From: Caulobacteraceae bacterium
GTDB taxonomy: Bacteria > Pseudomonadota > Alphaproteobacteria > Caulobacterales > Caulobacteraceae
Length of the DNA stretch: 64,000 nucleotides
Assembly: GCA_019748055.1 (NCBI GenBank)
Contig: JAIEQC010000049.1
Coordinates: 1 to 64,000 of the forward strand
Direction of reading: 5' to 3'
Of this stretch, positions 1 through 9,009 are shown one piece after another. Both the position numbers and the translations under genes were made by a program. The notes below the pieces were generated by a model. The model was given only the letters and a program-made list of their open reading frames with translations. It searched no databases and was not told the DNA's origin. Position 1 is the stretch's first letter; every line of letters begins with the position of its first letter.

Positions 1-154
1 ATAACCGCTGAAAGCATCTAAGCGGGAAACTAACCTCAAAACAAGGCTTCGCTGAGGATCGTGGAAGACTACCACGTCGATAGGCCGGGTGTGGAAGTGC
101 GGCGACGCATGAAGCTTACCGGTACTAATAATCCGATCGGTTTGATCGTTTCTC
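1..154 (+). rRNA. rrl: 23S ribosomal RNA, 3' end (partial)
   Basis: The window opens inside the last domain of 23S rRNA. The stretches 'gaaagcatctaagcgggaaa' and 'aagcttaccggtactaata' are near-universal 23S 3' sequences, followed by the 'gatcggtttgatcgttt' tail typical of alphaproteobacteria. The gene is cut by the window edge at its 5' side, and the exact 3' end is estimated to within a few bases. It is followed by 5S rRNA and tRNA-fMet, the usual end of an alphaproteobacterial rrn operon. Confidence 0.95.
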
Positions 155-222
155 AGCAAAACTCATGAATACTGGTCCGCTTGCCGGACATGACGATGTC
201 TTCTCATTCTGTGCGCCCGGTT

Positions 223-340
223 GACCCGGTGACTATGTCGGAGGTTCCCCACCCGATCCCATTCCGAACTCGGTCGTTAAGCCCTCCAGAGCCGATGGTA
301 CTTCGTCTTAAGGCGCGGGAGAGTAGGTCGCCGCCGGGTC
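223..340 (+). rRNA. rrf: 5S ribosomal RNA
   Basis: A 118-nt 5S rRNA. The terminal helix pairs 'gacccggt' with the closing 'gccgggtc', and the conserved loop 'ccgatcccattccgaactcg' and 'gagagtaggtcgccgccggg' are present. It lies about 70 nt after the 23S end in the same orientation, as expected for one operon transcript. Confidence 0.95.
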
Positions 341-418
341 TACCAGACGGATAGAGGATTGTGTTTACGGGCCGTCGCCCGCTCTCTCGAACAGCTCTTC
401 CCTTACACTACCGTTTGC

Positions 419-495
<77 letters not shown>

Positions 496-502
496 AGATC
501 TG

Positions 503-535
503 AAAGCCCCGCAGGCCAAGGCCGCGGGGCTTTTT
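503..535 (+). terminator. Rho-independent terminator of the rRNA operon
   Basis: The inverted repeat 'aaagccccgc' / 'gcggggctttt' lies directly after tRNA-fMet and ends in a run of T. It is positioned to end the 23S-5S-tRNA transcript. Confidence 0.85.
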
Positions 536-611
536 GCTGTCCGGCAGCGCGCCGGCATCCGTCCTCGCCGAACCGCGTTAAGCTTGGGCGTTCGACCGAG
601 AGGATCGCCCG

Positions 612-1526
612 ATGCGTCATGGCCCGCTGACCCTCCTGACCGCCGCAGCTTTGGTGCTGACGGCGTGTTCTCCGCCGGAGGAGGAGACGCCGGTCGCGCC
701 GGTCGGTCCGTCCGCCACCCAGCCGGCCCCTTCGACCGAGCCGGTCGTCGGCTATGCCTGCGAGAGCGGGCAGACGGTCAATGTTCAGTATATCGACGAG
801 GCCACGGCGCGGATTTCCTACAAGGGCGCGACGGCCGATCTGCGCCTGACGCCGTCGGGCAGCGGCGCGCGCTATTCCGGCGCCGAATGGGAGTGGTGGT
901 CTGCCAGCCGCGACGGGCAGGAGCAGTCGACACTGGGCCGCGTGGGGCCCAACCCCGAGGTGGGCGTCACCATCCTGGAGCGCTGCACCCGGCCCACGGC
1001 GGGCGGATCGGCGCCGGGTCCCCAGCCGACCGGACCGGGACTGCCCGGAGCCGCCCCCGCCGCCGGCGCGCCATGCCGCGGGCCGCAGCTGCAGCTGGCG
1101 GCCGAGGGGTCGGACGCCGGGGCGGGAAATCGTGAAACGATCTTCTCCCTGAGGAACGTCGGAACCCAGGCTTGCACCTTGCAAGGGCACGTCGTGCTGA
1201 CGCTGCAGGATACGCAGGGCAATACGCTGCCCGCCGTGCGGACCGACCGAATTGATGCCGGAGGCGGGCCTTTCTCCGGAACCGCGGCGCCCGTCTCTCT
1301 AGAGCCTCAAGGCAAGGCCTTCTTCAGAATGCGCTGGAACGTCGTGCCGAACGAGGCGGCGGGGCAGCGGACCTGTCCAACTGCGGCGCGCGTCTCGGTG
1401 ACGACGCCCGGCGACACCTCGCCGACGTCGCTGCGCCAGACCTTCACCCCCTGCGGCGGGCGCGTTTCGATCACGCCGCTTCGCGCGACGCAGGCGCCGG
1501 ACATCACGCCGCAGGTCGGGCCCTGA
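612..1526 (+). CDS. Lipoprotein with MliC-like and DUF4232-like domains
   Basis: A 304-residue secreted lipoprotein. The N-terminus is a type II signal peptide with lipobox LTAC (Cys about residue 19). Residues about 45-120 ('YACESGQTVNVQY' to the 'WEWW' region) resemble the MliC/lysozyme-inhibitor fold, and residues about 155-295 resemble DUF4232 (Cys-bounded, 'SLRNVGTQACTLQGH'). By family, MliC proteins inhibit C-type lysozyme; the role of DUF4232 is unknown. The gene stands alone between the rRNA terminator and kbl. Domain assignments are from pattern recognition only; periplasmic or outer-membrane location is inferred from the lipobox. Confidence 0.75.
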   Translation: MRHGPLTLLTAAALVLTACSPPEEETPVAPVGPSATQPAPSTEPVVGYACESGQTVNVQYIDEATARISYKGATADLRLTPSGSGARYSGAEWEWWSASRDGQEQSTLGRVGPNPEVGVTILERCTRPTAGGSAPGPQPTGPGLPGAAPAAGAPCRGPQLQLAAEGSDAGAGNRETIFSLRNVGTQACTLQGHVVLTLQDTQGNTLPAVRTDRIDAGGGPFSGTAAPVSLEPQGKAFFRMRWNVVPNEAAGQRTCPTAARVSVTTPGDTSPTSLRQTFTPCGGRVSITPLRATQAPDITPQVGP

Positions 1527-1578
1527 GGTCGCCGCCGGGGGTTCAAACCGGCGGCGAAAGCGCGTAGCGGATGCCGCC

Positions 1579-2769
1579 ATGACCGCGACCTTTCACGACC
1601 GCATCGCCGCCGAGCTGGCCGACATCGAGGCCCAAGGCCTGACCAAGCCCGAACGCGTCATCCAGTCCCGCCAGGGGCCGGTGATCGAAGTCGGCGGGCG
1701 TCAGGTCCTGAACTTCTGCGCCAACAACTACCTCGGCCTCGCCGGCGACGAGCGCGTCGTGCAGGCGGGCATCAAGGCGCAGGAACAATGGGGCGCGGGC
1801 ACCGCCTCGGTGCGCTTCATCTGCGGCACCCTTGGCATTCACAAGGAACTGGAACGCGCGATCGCCGACTATCTCGGTTTCGAGGACGCCATCCTGTTCG
1901 CCGCTGCCTTCGACGCCAACGGCGGCATCTTCGAGCCCTTGTTCGGGGCCGAGGACGCCATCGTGTCGGACGCCCTGAACCACGCCTCGATCATCGACGG
2001 CGTCCGCCTGTGCAAGGCTAAACGGTACCGGTTCGCGACTTCCGACATGACGGACCTGGAGACGCAGCTGAAGCAGGCCCGGGCCGACGGCGCGCGCGAG
2101 ATCGTCATCGCCACCGACGGCGCCTTCTCCATGGACGGCTATGTGGCGAAGCTGGCTGAGATCCGCGCGCTGGCCGACCGATACGGCGCCCTGATCATGG
2201 TCGACGACTGCCACGTCACCGGTTTCATGGGCGAGCGGGGGCGCGGCTCGTTTTCGCACTGCGGGGTGCAGGTCGACTTCGTCACGGGCACCTTCGGCAA
2301 GGCGCTGGGCGGGGCCATGGGCGGCTTCATTTGCGCGGCCGCGCCGGTCGTGCAGCTGCTGAAGCAGCGGGCGCGGCCGTATCTGTTCTCCAACGCCCTG
2401 AGTCCCGCCGTGTGCGGCTCGTCGCTGGAGGCCATCCGCATCGCGAGCGGGGAGGAGGGCGACGCCCTGCGGACCCAGCTGTTCGCCAACGCGCGCCGCT
2501 TCCGCGCGGCGATGACGGAGGCGGGCTTTGATCTGCTGCCGGGCGAGCACCCGATCATTCCCGTCATGCTGGGCGACGCCAAACTGGCGCAGGACATGGC
2601 GGCGCGCATGCTGGACCTGGGGGTCTACGTCATCGGCTTCAGCTTCCCCGTGGTGCCGCGCGGCCAGGCCCGCATCCGCACCCAGATGTCGGCGGCGCAC
2701 ACCTTCGAACAGATCGATCAGGCGGTCGCGGCGTTCACGACGGCCGGCAAGGAATTGGGAGTTATCTGA
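1579..2769 (+). CDS. kbl: Glycine C-acetyltransferase (2-amino-3-ketobutyrate CoA ligase)
   Basis: A 396-residue PLP enzyme of the alpha-oxoamine synthase family, normal length. It cleaves 2-amino-3-oxobutyrate with CoA to glycine and acetyl-CoA, the second step of threonine breakdown. Visible motifs are 'NFCANNYLGLA' near residue 50, 'DDCHVTGFMG' around 210 and the PLP-lysine segment 'GTFGKALGGAMGG' around 240. The TGA overlaps the tdh start by one base (TGATG), so translation is likely coupled. Specificity for threonine catabolism, as opposed to other family members, follows from the adjacent tdh. Confidence 0.95.
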   Translation: MTATFHDRIAAELADIEAQGLTKPERVIQSRQGPVIEVGGRQVLNFCANNYLGLAGDERVVQAGIKAQEQWGAGTASVRFICGTLGIHKELERAIADYLGFEDAILFAAAFDANGGIFEPLFGAEDAIVSDALNHASIIDGVRLCKAKRYRFATSDMTDLETQLKQARADGAREIVIATDGAFSMDGYVAKLAEIRALADRYGALIMVDDCHVTGFMGERGRGSFSHCGVQVDFVTGTFGKALGGAMGGFICAAAPVVQLLKQRARPYLFSNALSPAVCGSSLEAIRIASGEEGDALRTQLFANARRFRAAMTEAGFDLLPGEHPIIPVMLGDAKLAQDMAARMLDLGVYVIGFSFPVVPRGQARIRTQMSAAHTFEQIDQAVAAFTTAGKELGVI

Positions 2770-3821
2770 TGACCGACACCATGAAGGCCCTGGCCAAGAC
2801 CAAACCGGCCGAGGGCCTGGACCTGATCACCGCGCCGATCCCCCGGCCGGGCGACGAGGACGTGCTGATCAAGGTGCATCGCGCGGCGGTGTGCGGCACC
2901 GACATCCACATCTGGAACTGGGACGAGTGGTCTCAGAAGAACGTACCTGTGCCGATGATCACGGGGCATGAGTTCTCCGGCGAGATCGTCGCCATCGGCA
3001 AGGAGGTCGACCGCCGGCTGAAGGTCGGCCAGCGCGTCTCCGCCGAGGGCCACGTCATCGACCTGAACTCGGAAGCCGCCCGCGCCGGGCACTTCCATCT
3101 GGATCCGGCGACCAAGGGCATCGGCGTGAACCGCCAGGGCGCCTTCGCTGAATACGTCGTGGCCCCGGCCTTCAACGTGATCGAGCTGCCGGACGACGTG
3201 CCCTATGAGATCGGCTCCATCCTCGATCCGTTCGGCAACGCCGTGCACACGGCGCAGCAGTTCGACCTGCTGGGCGAGGACGTGCTGGTCACCGGCGCGG
3301 GGCCGATCGGCATGATGGCCGCCGCCGTGGCGCGGCATGCAGGCGCGCGCACCGTGGTTCTGACCGACATCAACGACTTCCGGCTTGAACTGGCCCAAAA
3401 GGTCGCCCCGGGCGTGCGCACGGTGAACACCACGCGCGAGGATCTGCACGACGTCATGCATGAGCTGGGCATGAAGGTCGGGTTCGACGTGGCGCTGGAG
3501 ATGTCGGGCAGCCCCATCGCCTTCAAACAGTGCGTCGACACCCTGATCATGGGCGGCGGGCTGGCGCTGCTGGGCATTCCGTCGAAGCCGATGGAGACCG
3601 ACTGGGGAGCTATCATCCTTAAGGCTCTGACCATCAAGGGCGTCTATGGACGCGAGATGTTCACGACCTGGCGCAAGATGCTGGGCCTGCTGAAGGCGGG
3701 CCTGGATCTGACCCCGCTCATCACCCACCAGTTCCCCTACGACCAGTACCGCGAGGGCTTCGAGGTCATGAAGGCCGGCAAGTCGGGCAAGGTCGTGCTG
3801 GATTGGTCGAAGGCCGCCTGA
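2769..3821 (+). CDS. tdh: L-threonine 3-dehydrogenase
   Basis: A 350-residue zinc-dependent medium-chain dehydrogenase. It oxidises L-threonine to 2-amino-3-oxobutyrate with NAD+, feeding Kbl. 'AAVCGTDIHIWNWDEW' carries the catalytic zinc cysteine and the threonine-binding segment typical of Tdh, 'GHEFSGEIV' follows, and the Rossmann motif is 'VTGAGPIGMMAA' about residue 175. The start overlaps the kbl stop. The gene ends four bases before a convergent nuclease gene. Confidence 0.95.
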   Translation: MTDTMKALAKTKPAEGLDLITAPIPRPGDEDVLIKVHRAAVCGTDIHIWNWDEWSQKNVPVPMITGHEFSGEIVAIGKEVDRRLKVGQRVSAEGHVIDLNSEAARAGHFHLDPATKGIGVNRQGAFAEYVVAPAFNVIELPDDVPYEIGSILDPFGNAVHTAQQFDLLGEDVLVTGAGPIGMMAAAVARHAGARTVVLTDINDFRLELAQKVAPGVRTVNTTREDLHDVMHELGMKVGFDVALEMSGSPIAFKQCVDTLIMGGGLALLGIPSKPMETDWGAIILKALTIKGVYGREMFTTWRKMLGLLKAGLDLTPLITHQFPYDQYREGFEVMKAGKSGKVVLDWSKAA

Positions 3822-3825
3822 GCCT

Positions 3826-4374
3826 TCAGTTCGCGCGCCGCCAATCTTCCGGCGGGGTGAAGTCGGTCGCCCACGCGCCGCGTCGCGCGCGCCGGGCGGC
3901 GGTCTCCTGCGGGACGTAGTCGAGAGAGTAGCGGCGATAGGCCAGGGCCAGGCCGGCCTCGACCTGCGCCGCGCCGACGTCGACGCCTCGCGCCGTGCAG
4001 CGGGCGACGGTGCGGCCGTAGCGGTCGACGTCCAGCGGCGTGCAGCGCACCTCGGCGCTACGGGTCAACCGATCGAGATTCTCGGCTGACAGCCGGCCGC
4101 ACGGCTGGTCGCCGCAGGTCTGGCCGCGCTCGAAGGCGTCGACGCCATGCAGGCGGATGCGCTCGCCCCCGATCCGCAGGCCGTCGCCGTCCACCACGCC
4201 GGCCGATCCGGCAATCACGTTCGTCGCCTCGGCCATGGGGTCGCCCGCCGCGACCGCCGGGGTCTGCGCCATGGGGGCGAGGATAAGGATGCAGGCCACC
4301 GCCGCGCCGCAGGCGACGGCGCCTTCCAGAACGATCGACCGGCGGCGCCGGGGCAGGCGAATGATTCGAGCCAT
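3826..4374 (-). CDS. Secreted/anchored thermonuclease-family protein (SNase-like)
   Basis: A 182-residue protein with an N-terminal hydrophobic segment (about residues 14-40) and a staphylococcal-nuclease-like domain (about 55-175). Signatures are 'GVVDGDGLRIGGERIRLHGV' and 'DRYGRTVARC', which supply the Asp/Arg/Glu positions used by this family. The cysteine pair 'CGDQPCG' is common in proteobacterial periplasmic members. Expected activity is calcium-dependent phosphodiester hydrolysis in the periplasm; substrate is unknown. It is transcribed toward tdh. Confidence 0.85.
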   Translation of the reverse strand: MARIIRLPRRRRSIVLEGAVACGAAVACILILAPMAQTPAVAAGDPMAEATNVIAGSAGVVDGDGLRIGGERIRLHGVDAFERGQTCGDQPCGRLSAENLDRLTRSAEVRCTPLDVDRYGRTVARCTARGVDVGAAQVEAGLALAYRRYSLDYVPQETAARRARRGAWATDFTPPEDWRRAN

Positions 4375-4422
4375 CCGCCGACGGTGACGCCGGCGGGCTT
4401 TCCGGTCGGTTAGCGGTCGTCC

Positions 4423-5235
4423 TTAGCGCGTGACTGCCAGCTTCGCGCGCGAGGAGGCGGCGACCAGCGGGCCGGCGTCGGCCGACAAGGTCTGTGGCCG
4501 CTTCGCCGTCGGAAAGGCGGCGGCCAGCAGCTGCAGCGCCTGATCGATGGCCGCCAGCGCCTGCGGCTGCTCGCGGCCCAGCAGGACGGCGTGCTCGTCG
4601 CGCATGGCCCTGGCGGTCACGTAGAAGCCGTAGCCGTCCAGATAGGGCTCATAGGCGTCGGACCCCTTGGCCGTGCCGTACTGCATCGCCGCCCGGTCGA
4701 TCTGGTCGGCGATGACGCCCGCCAGCACCGCCGAACTCGCGGCCCCGCCGGGGGCCTTGGCCGCAGCCTGGTCGAGCGTGGTCAGGATGCCGTCGGCGCG
4801 GATCTTCAGCGCGGCGGGGTCCGCGCCCTCGAACGTGGCCGTGGAGGCCGCCATCAGCTGGGCGTCGAACGGCGCGACGCCCAACGTCTGGAAGGTCGGC
4901 GCCATGTCGATCAGGATCTCGCTGACCGGGTGGGCGAACATCTCGCCCGCGGCCTGACGTTCTCCGGCCTCGGCGGCGGCCGCGGCGGCGCGGATGTGGG
5001 CCTCGACCACGGCCAGCGCCGACAGATAGACGGTCGGATCGGTCGCGGCGGCCGCGACGTCCACGCCGCCTTCGCCGGATTCCCCGCCTTCGCCCTCTCC
5101 GCCCTCGCCGGGACCCGCGCCCATCTGGCGGGCCTGCGGCTGGTCGGCGGACTTGTCGGCGTCGGCGGGCTGGCCGCAACCGGAGATCAGGGCGGCGCCC
5201 AGGCCCAGGGCGGTCCAGCGCTTCAGGGTCGACAT
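4423..5235 (-). CDS. Putative lipoprotein, unknown function
   Basis: The ORF track extends this frame to 6348, but the real start is the ATG at 5235, which gives a lipoprotein signal 'LGLGAALISGCGQ'. The upstream part is shadow of the opposite-strand hydroxylase. The 270-residue protein has a Gly/Glu-rich linker (about residues 42-60), then a helical domain with 'VVEAHIRAAAAAAEAGE' and 'HPVSEILIDM'. The helical HxxxE-type pattern is loosely like imelysin/EfeO domains, but I do not assign it. It is divergent from the PKHD hydroxylase with an 81-bp shared promoter region. Confidence 0.7.
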   Translation of the reverse strand: MSTLKRWTALGLGAALISGCGQPADADKSADQPQARQMGAGPGEGGEGEGGESGEGGVDVAAAATDPTVYLSALAVVEAHIRAAAAAAEAGERQAAGEMFAHPVSEILIDMAPTFQTLGVAPFDAQLMAASTATFEGADPAALKIRADGILTTLDQAAAKAPGGAASSAVLAGVIADQIDRAAMQYGTAKGSDAYEPYLDGYGFYVTARAMRDEHAVLLGREQPQALAAIDQALQLLAAAFPTAKRPQTLSADAGPLVAASSRAKLAVTR

Positions 5236-5316
5236 CGGAAATCCTCGCTGCGAAGTGTGCGGCTGGTCTATAGGGCGGGACATGCGCTTGCAACTTGATC
5301 GCAACTGGAGCGGACG

Positions 5317-5988
5317 ATGCGCCTGATCGCCGGCGGCGTGCTGGACGCCGAGACGCTGGCCTGGGTCCGTGCCCAGATCGACGCCCTGTCCTGGCGCGAC
5401 GGGGCGACGACCGCCGGCCCGGCCGCGCGCGGGGTCAAGCGCAACGAACAGGCCGACCTGTCGACCCGCGCGGGGCAGGGGCTGGAGACCCTGCTGCGCG
5501 AGCGTATCCTGACCCATCCGGTGATCGCCTCGGCGGCCCGGCCCATGAAGCTCAGCCGCCTGTTGATCAGCCGCACCTCGGTCGGCGGCGGCTACGGCGA
5601 CCACGTCGACAACGCCCTGATGGGGCCCGACGGCGCGCGCCTGCGCAGCGACCTCAGCTTTACCCTGTTCCTGTCGGAGCCCGACTCTTACGACGGCGGC
5701 GGCCTGACCATTGAGGACGCGCTGGAGGACCGCACCGTGCGCCTGCCCGCCGGCGACCTGATCCTGTATCCCTCCGGCGCGCCGCATCGGGTCGAACCGG
5801 TCACAACGGGCACGCGACTGGTCTGCGTCGGCTGGATCCAGAGCCACGTCCGCGACGCCTCGGCGCGCGAGGTGCTGTGGGATCTTGAACGCGTGCGCGC
5901 CGCGTGGCCGTACGATGCCGACCCGACGGCGCGCCTGACGCTGGACAAGGCGATCGGCGCCCTGCTGCGCCGCTGGGCGGAGACCTAG
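5317..5988 (+). CDS. PKHD-type Fe(II)/2-oxoglutarate hydroxylase (PiuC/YbiX family)
   Basis: A 223-residue dioxygenase. Iron ligands are visible as 'HVDNAL' (H and D, near residue 97) and 'GAPHRVEPV' (near 157), with the 2-oxoglutarate arginine in 'TGTRLVCVGW'. The tail 'IQSHVRDASAREVLWDLERV' is characteristic of PiuC/YbiX. Family members are often near iron-uptake receptors and iron-regulated, but here the neighbours are a lipoprotein and topoisomerase IB, so the substrate is not indicated. It overlaps the convergent topoisomerase gene by four bases at the 3' end. Confidence 0.9.
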   Translation: MRLIAGGVLDAETLAWVRAQIDALSWRDGATTAGPAARGVKRNEQADLSTRAGQGLETLLRERILTHPVIASAARPMKLSRLLISRTSVGGGYGDHVDNALMGPDGARLRSDLSFTLFLSEPDSYDGGGLTIEDALEDRTVRLPAGDLILYPSGAPHRVEPVTTGTRLVCVGWIQSHVRDASAREVLWDLERVRAAWPYDADPTARLTLDKAIGALLRRWAET

Positions 5989-7004
5989 GCGGAAAGCATC
6001 CGGATCAGCTTCGTCTCGAACGCCTTGGCGTCGGGCCCCGGCAACAGTTCCGGCAAGCGGCCCGCCTCGAACGCCTCGAACACCTTGGGATGCACATATG
6101 ACGAGCGGCAGACCGTCGGCGTGTTGCCCAGCAGGCCGGACACCGCCTTCACGCAGGTGGTGATCTTGCGCTTTGCGTCCGTGGCGCTGGTCGGAGGCTC
6201 CATCTCGCGCAGGGCCCGCGCGGCCGAGACCGTGCCGGCCCAGGTGCGGAAGTCCTTGGCGGAGAAGTCCTCGCCCATCGCCTCGCGGACATAGGCGTTC
6301 ACGTCGTCGGACGTCAGCGGGCAGAGCGTTCCGTCCTCGGCCCGCCACTTGAACAGCTGCTGCCCCGGCAGCTCGCGCACGGCCCGGATCACGGTCGCCA
6401 GGCGGCGGTCGCGCACGCGCACCTCATGGTCCACGCCGCTCTTGCCGCGAAAGGCGAAAGTCAGGGCCGTGGCCCCCGCCTCGACGTGCCGCTTGTGCAG
6501 GGTCGTCAGGCCATAGGAGCGGTTCTGCTTGGCGTACTGGGCGTTGCCGACCCGGATGAGGGTGATCTCCAGCAGCCGCACCGCCGTCGCCGTCACCTTC
6601 TCCCGGCACATGCCGCGCCGCGCGAGGTCGGCCTCCACCCGATCGCGAAGCCGGGGCAGGGCGCGGGCGAAGGCCGGCAGTCGGTCGAACTTGTTTCCCG
6701 AGGCGTGGGCCGTCCAGTCGGCGTGATAGCGGTACTGCTTGCGCCCCTTCACGTCGCGCCCGGTGGCCTGGATGTGGCCGGTGGCGCGTGGACAGATCCA
6801 GACGTCGGTCCAGGCCGGGGGGATCGCCAGCGCCCGGATGCGGGCCAGCGTCGCCGCGTCGGTCACCTTGCGCCCCTTCGTGTCCAGGTAGGTGAAGCCC
6901 GTGCCGGACTTTCGCCGCGTCAGACCCACATTGTCGTCGCTGCACCACGTCAGCCCCGGCGGGGCCTTCAGGGCCTGGGCGAAGTTGGCCGAACCGTCGG
7001 GCAA
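5985..7004 (-). CDS. DNA topoisomerase IB (poxvirus/bacterial type)
   Basis: Relaxes supercoils through a 3'-phosphotyrosine intermediate. The N-terminal motif 'CSDDNVGLTRRKSGTGF', the core 'VGNAQYAKQNRSYGLTTL', 'FRTWAGTV' and the catalytic-tyrosine segment 'CRSSYVHP' identify the family. The ORF track starts at 7214, but that extension is a shadow of rlmJ and contains no usable start. I chose the TTG at 7004, which has GGAG nine bases upstream and gives 339 residues, the usual length. A CTG at 7019 is a weaker alternative. Confidence 0.88.
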   Translation of the reverse strand: MPDGSANFAQALKAPPGLTWCSDDNVGLTRRKSGTGFTYLDTKGRKVTDAATLARIRALAIPPAWTDVWICPRATGHIQATGRDVKGRKQYRYHADWTAHASGNKFDRLPAFARALPRLRDRVEADLARRGMCREKVTATAVRLLEITLIRVGNAQYAKQNRSYGLTTLHKRHVEAGATALTFAFRGKSGVDHEVRVRDRRLATVIRAVRELPGQQLFKWRAEDGTLCPLTSDDVNAYVREAMGEDFSAKDFRTWAGTVSAARALREMEPPTSATDAKRKITTCVKAVSGLLGNTPTVCRSSYVHPKVFEAFEAGRLPELLPGPDAKAFETKLIRMLSA

Positions 7005-7094
7005 AAGGGTCGTCTCCAGTGGGGACTCGGCAACGGCGCGCGGGGCCGCGCGGTTCCGGCTTGACCCCTGCGCCCCGCCTGCGACACGTCGCCC

Positions 7095-7913
7095 ATGAAC
7101 TATCGCCACAGCTTCCACGCCGGGAACTTCGCCGACGTCGTCAAGCACGCCCTGCTGCTGCGCCTGCTGGAGCTGCGGCGCGCGGGGGGGGCGGTGACGG
7201 TGATCGACACCCACGCGGGCGCGGGGCTCTACGACCTGTCCGGCGACGCGGCGCGTTCGAAGGAAGCGGAGGCCGGCATCGCCCGCCTGATGGCCGCCGA
7301 CGCCCTGCCGCCCGCCGTCGCGGCGCTGGCCGGGCGGGTGCGGGCGCTGAACCGCGACGGTGGCGCGCGCCTGTATCCGGGGTCGCCCCGACTGGTCGTC
7401 GACGGCATGGGACCGGACGACCGTTACGTCGGCTTCGAGATGAACCCGCCGGTGCAGGGCCTGCTGCGGGCCGCGCTGGCCGGGGCGCCCGGCGCCCGAG
7501 CGCTGGGCGGCGACGGCTACGATCAGGTGCTGGAGGCGGCGGAGGCCGCGCCCGGCGCCGTCGTCTTGATCGACCCGCCCTTCGAGCGGCCGGACGACTA
7601 TCTGCGCGCCGCCGACCTGGCCGCGGCCGTTATGAAGGCCGATCCGTCGGCCACGGTCGCGGTCTGGACCCCGCTGAAGGATCTGGAGACCTTCGACGGC
7701 TTCCTGCGTCGGCTCGCCTCGGCCGGAGCGCCGACGCCGCTGGTGGCGGAGGCGCGCCTGCGGCCGCTGACCAACCCGATGAAGATGAACGGTTGCGCCA
7801 TGGTGTTCCTCAATCCGCCCGACGGGATCGAGGCGGCGGCGCGGGAGGTCTGCGGCTGGGTGGCCGGGGCGCTGGGCGATCCCGGCGCGCGGGCGGAGGT
7901 CTGGCGCGCCTAG
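7095..7913 (+). CDS. rlmJ: 23S rRNA (adenine(2030)-N6)-methyltransferase
   Basis: A 272-residue SAM-dependent methyltransferase modifying A2030 of 23S rRNA. It begins with the family signature 'MNYRHSFHAGNFADVVKH' and carries the SAM-binding motif 'VIDTHAGAGLYDL' (about residue 37) and catalytic 'IDPPFERPDDY' (about 158). Length is normal. Its TAG stop shares bases with the convergent ABM gene stop (CTAG). Confidence 0.93.
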   Translation: MNYRHSFHAGNFADVVKHALLLRLLELRRAGGAVTVIDTHAGAGLYDLSGDAARSKEAEAGIARLMAADALPPAVAALAGRVRALNRDGGARLYPGSPRLVVDGMGPDDRYVGFEMNPPVQGLLRAALAGAPGARALGGDGYDQVLEAAEAAPGAVVLIDPPFERPDDYLRAADLAAAVMKADPSATVAVWTPLKDLETFDGFLRRLASAGAPTPLVAEARLRPLTNPMKMNGCAMVFLNPPDGIEAAAREVCGWVAGALGDPGARAEVWRA

Positions 7914-8209
7914 GCCTCGATGACCTCGCCGGGCTCATAGAGGTTCGGCTCGAACGTCGCGATCGCCATGATCGGGTCCATCGCCGCGACGACGGTCGGA
8001 TGACGCGTCATCGCCTTCCAGTCCTCGCGAGACCGCCAGACGGCGTGGTTGGCGACGACCTTGCCGTTCACGCCGCGATGCAGGGCGGCGGAAACGAACC
8101 CCTCCAGCTCGCGCTGGGCCCAGGCCAGGGCGGTGACCAGCTCCATCAGCTCGTCCTGACGCTCCGGCGCGCACTTGAAGACGTTGATCAGGACCACGGG
8201 CTCGCTCAT
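7910..8209 (-). CDS. Antibiotic biosynthesis monooxygenase (ABM) family protein
   Basis: A 99-residue single ABM domain of dimeric alpha/beta ferredoxin-like fold. The pattern 'VLINVFKCAPERQDELMEL' with 'GFVSAALHRGVNGKVVANHAVWRSREDWKA' in successive segments is typical. Family members range from quinol monooxygenases to haem-degrading enzymes to proteins with no known activity, so no reaction is assigned. It is single and divergent from the amidotransferase downstream. Confidence 0.8.
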   Translation of the reverse strand: MSEPVVLINVFKCAPERQDELMELVTALAWAQRELEGFVSAALHRGVNGKVVANHAVWRSREDWKAMTRHPTVVAAMDPIMAIATFEPNLYEPGEVIEA

Positions 8210-8256
8210 GGACGCGCCGTATAGCGCGCGGGGGACGCGGCTCCTACCTTGGCTTC

Positions 8257-8943
8257 ATGACGAAGATCGCCATCCTGAAGACCGGCGCCCCGCCGCCCGC
8301 CTTGGCCGGGGCGCACGGCGATTATCCGGCCATGTTCGGGGCCGTGCTGGGCGAGGGCCTGACGACCTTCGACGTCCAGGCGGGCGAGCTGCCCGACCCG
8401 GCCGCTTTCGACGGCGCCGTCATCACGGGCTCCTCCGCCGGAGTCTATGAGGATCACGTCTGGTTGCCGCCCCTGCTCGACTGGATCCGCGCGGCCAGGG
8501 GCCGGACCCGGCTGGTCGGCGTCTGCTTCGGCCATCAGGCCATGGCCCAGGCGCTGGGCGGCGAGGTGCGCAAGTCCGAGAGGGGCTGGGGCGTCGGCCT
8601 GCACCGCTACGACGTCTTGTCCGAAGAGCTGTGGATGGTCCCGCCGCACCGCAGCGTCGCCGTGCCCGCCTCGCATCAGGATCAGGTCCAGACCCTGCCG
8701 CCCGGCGCGCGGGTGACGATGGCCAGCGCCTTCAGCCCCTTCGGCGGGCTGGCGTGGGGCGACGACGCGATCAGCATGCAGTTCCACCCGGAGTTCACGC
8801 CCGCCTATGCCGCCGACCTGGTCGAAAGCCGCCGCGGCCGCATCGACCCGCCGGTGGTCGACCGCGCGCTGGAGACTCTGTCGCTGCCAAACGACCGCGA
8901 CGTGGTGGGGGCGTGGATGCGGAGGTTCCTCAAGATCGACTGA
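8257..8943 (+). CDS. Class I glutamine amidotransferase-like protein
   Basis: A 228-residue protein with the class I GATase triad: nucleophile in 'GVCFGHQAMAQALGG' (Cys about residue 90) and His/Glu in 'MQFHPEF' (about 175). It lacks a fused synthetase domain. Standalone members act as amidases or gamma-glutamyl hydrolases; the partner or substrate cannot be read here. The spacing of 47 bases to the divergent ABM gene gives each its own promoter. Confidence 0.85.
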   Translation: MTKIAILKTGAPPPALAGAHGDYPAMFGAVLGEGLTTFDVQAGELPDPAAFDGAVITGSSAGVYEDHVWLPPLLDWIRAARGRTRLVGVCFGHQAMAQALGGEVRKSERGWGVGLHRYDVLSEELWMVPPHRSVAVPASHQDQVQTLPPGARVTMASAFSPFGGLAWGDDAISMQFHPEFTPAYAADLVESRRGRIDPPVVDRALETLSLPNDRDVVGAWMRRFLKID

Positions 8944-9009
8944 TCCCGTCAGTTTCGGTCCGACCGATCATCGGCGAGAGTGCCTGACGTCAGTTCGGAA
9001 AGGGATCCC

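Noticed and set aside
7005-7214. N-terminal extension of topoisomerase IB in the ORF track
   Set aside because: No start codon with a ribosome binding site; sequence is the reverse of rlmJ.
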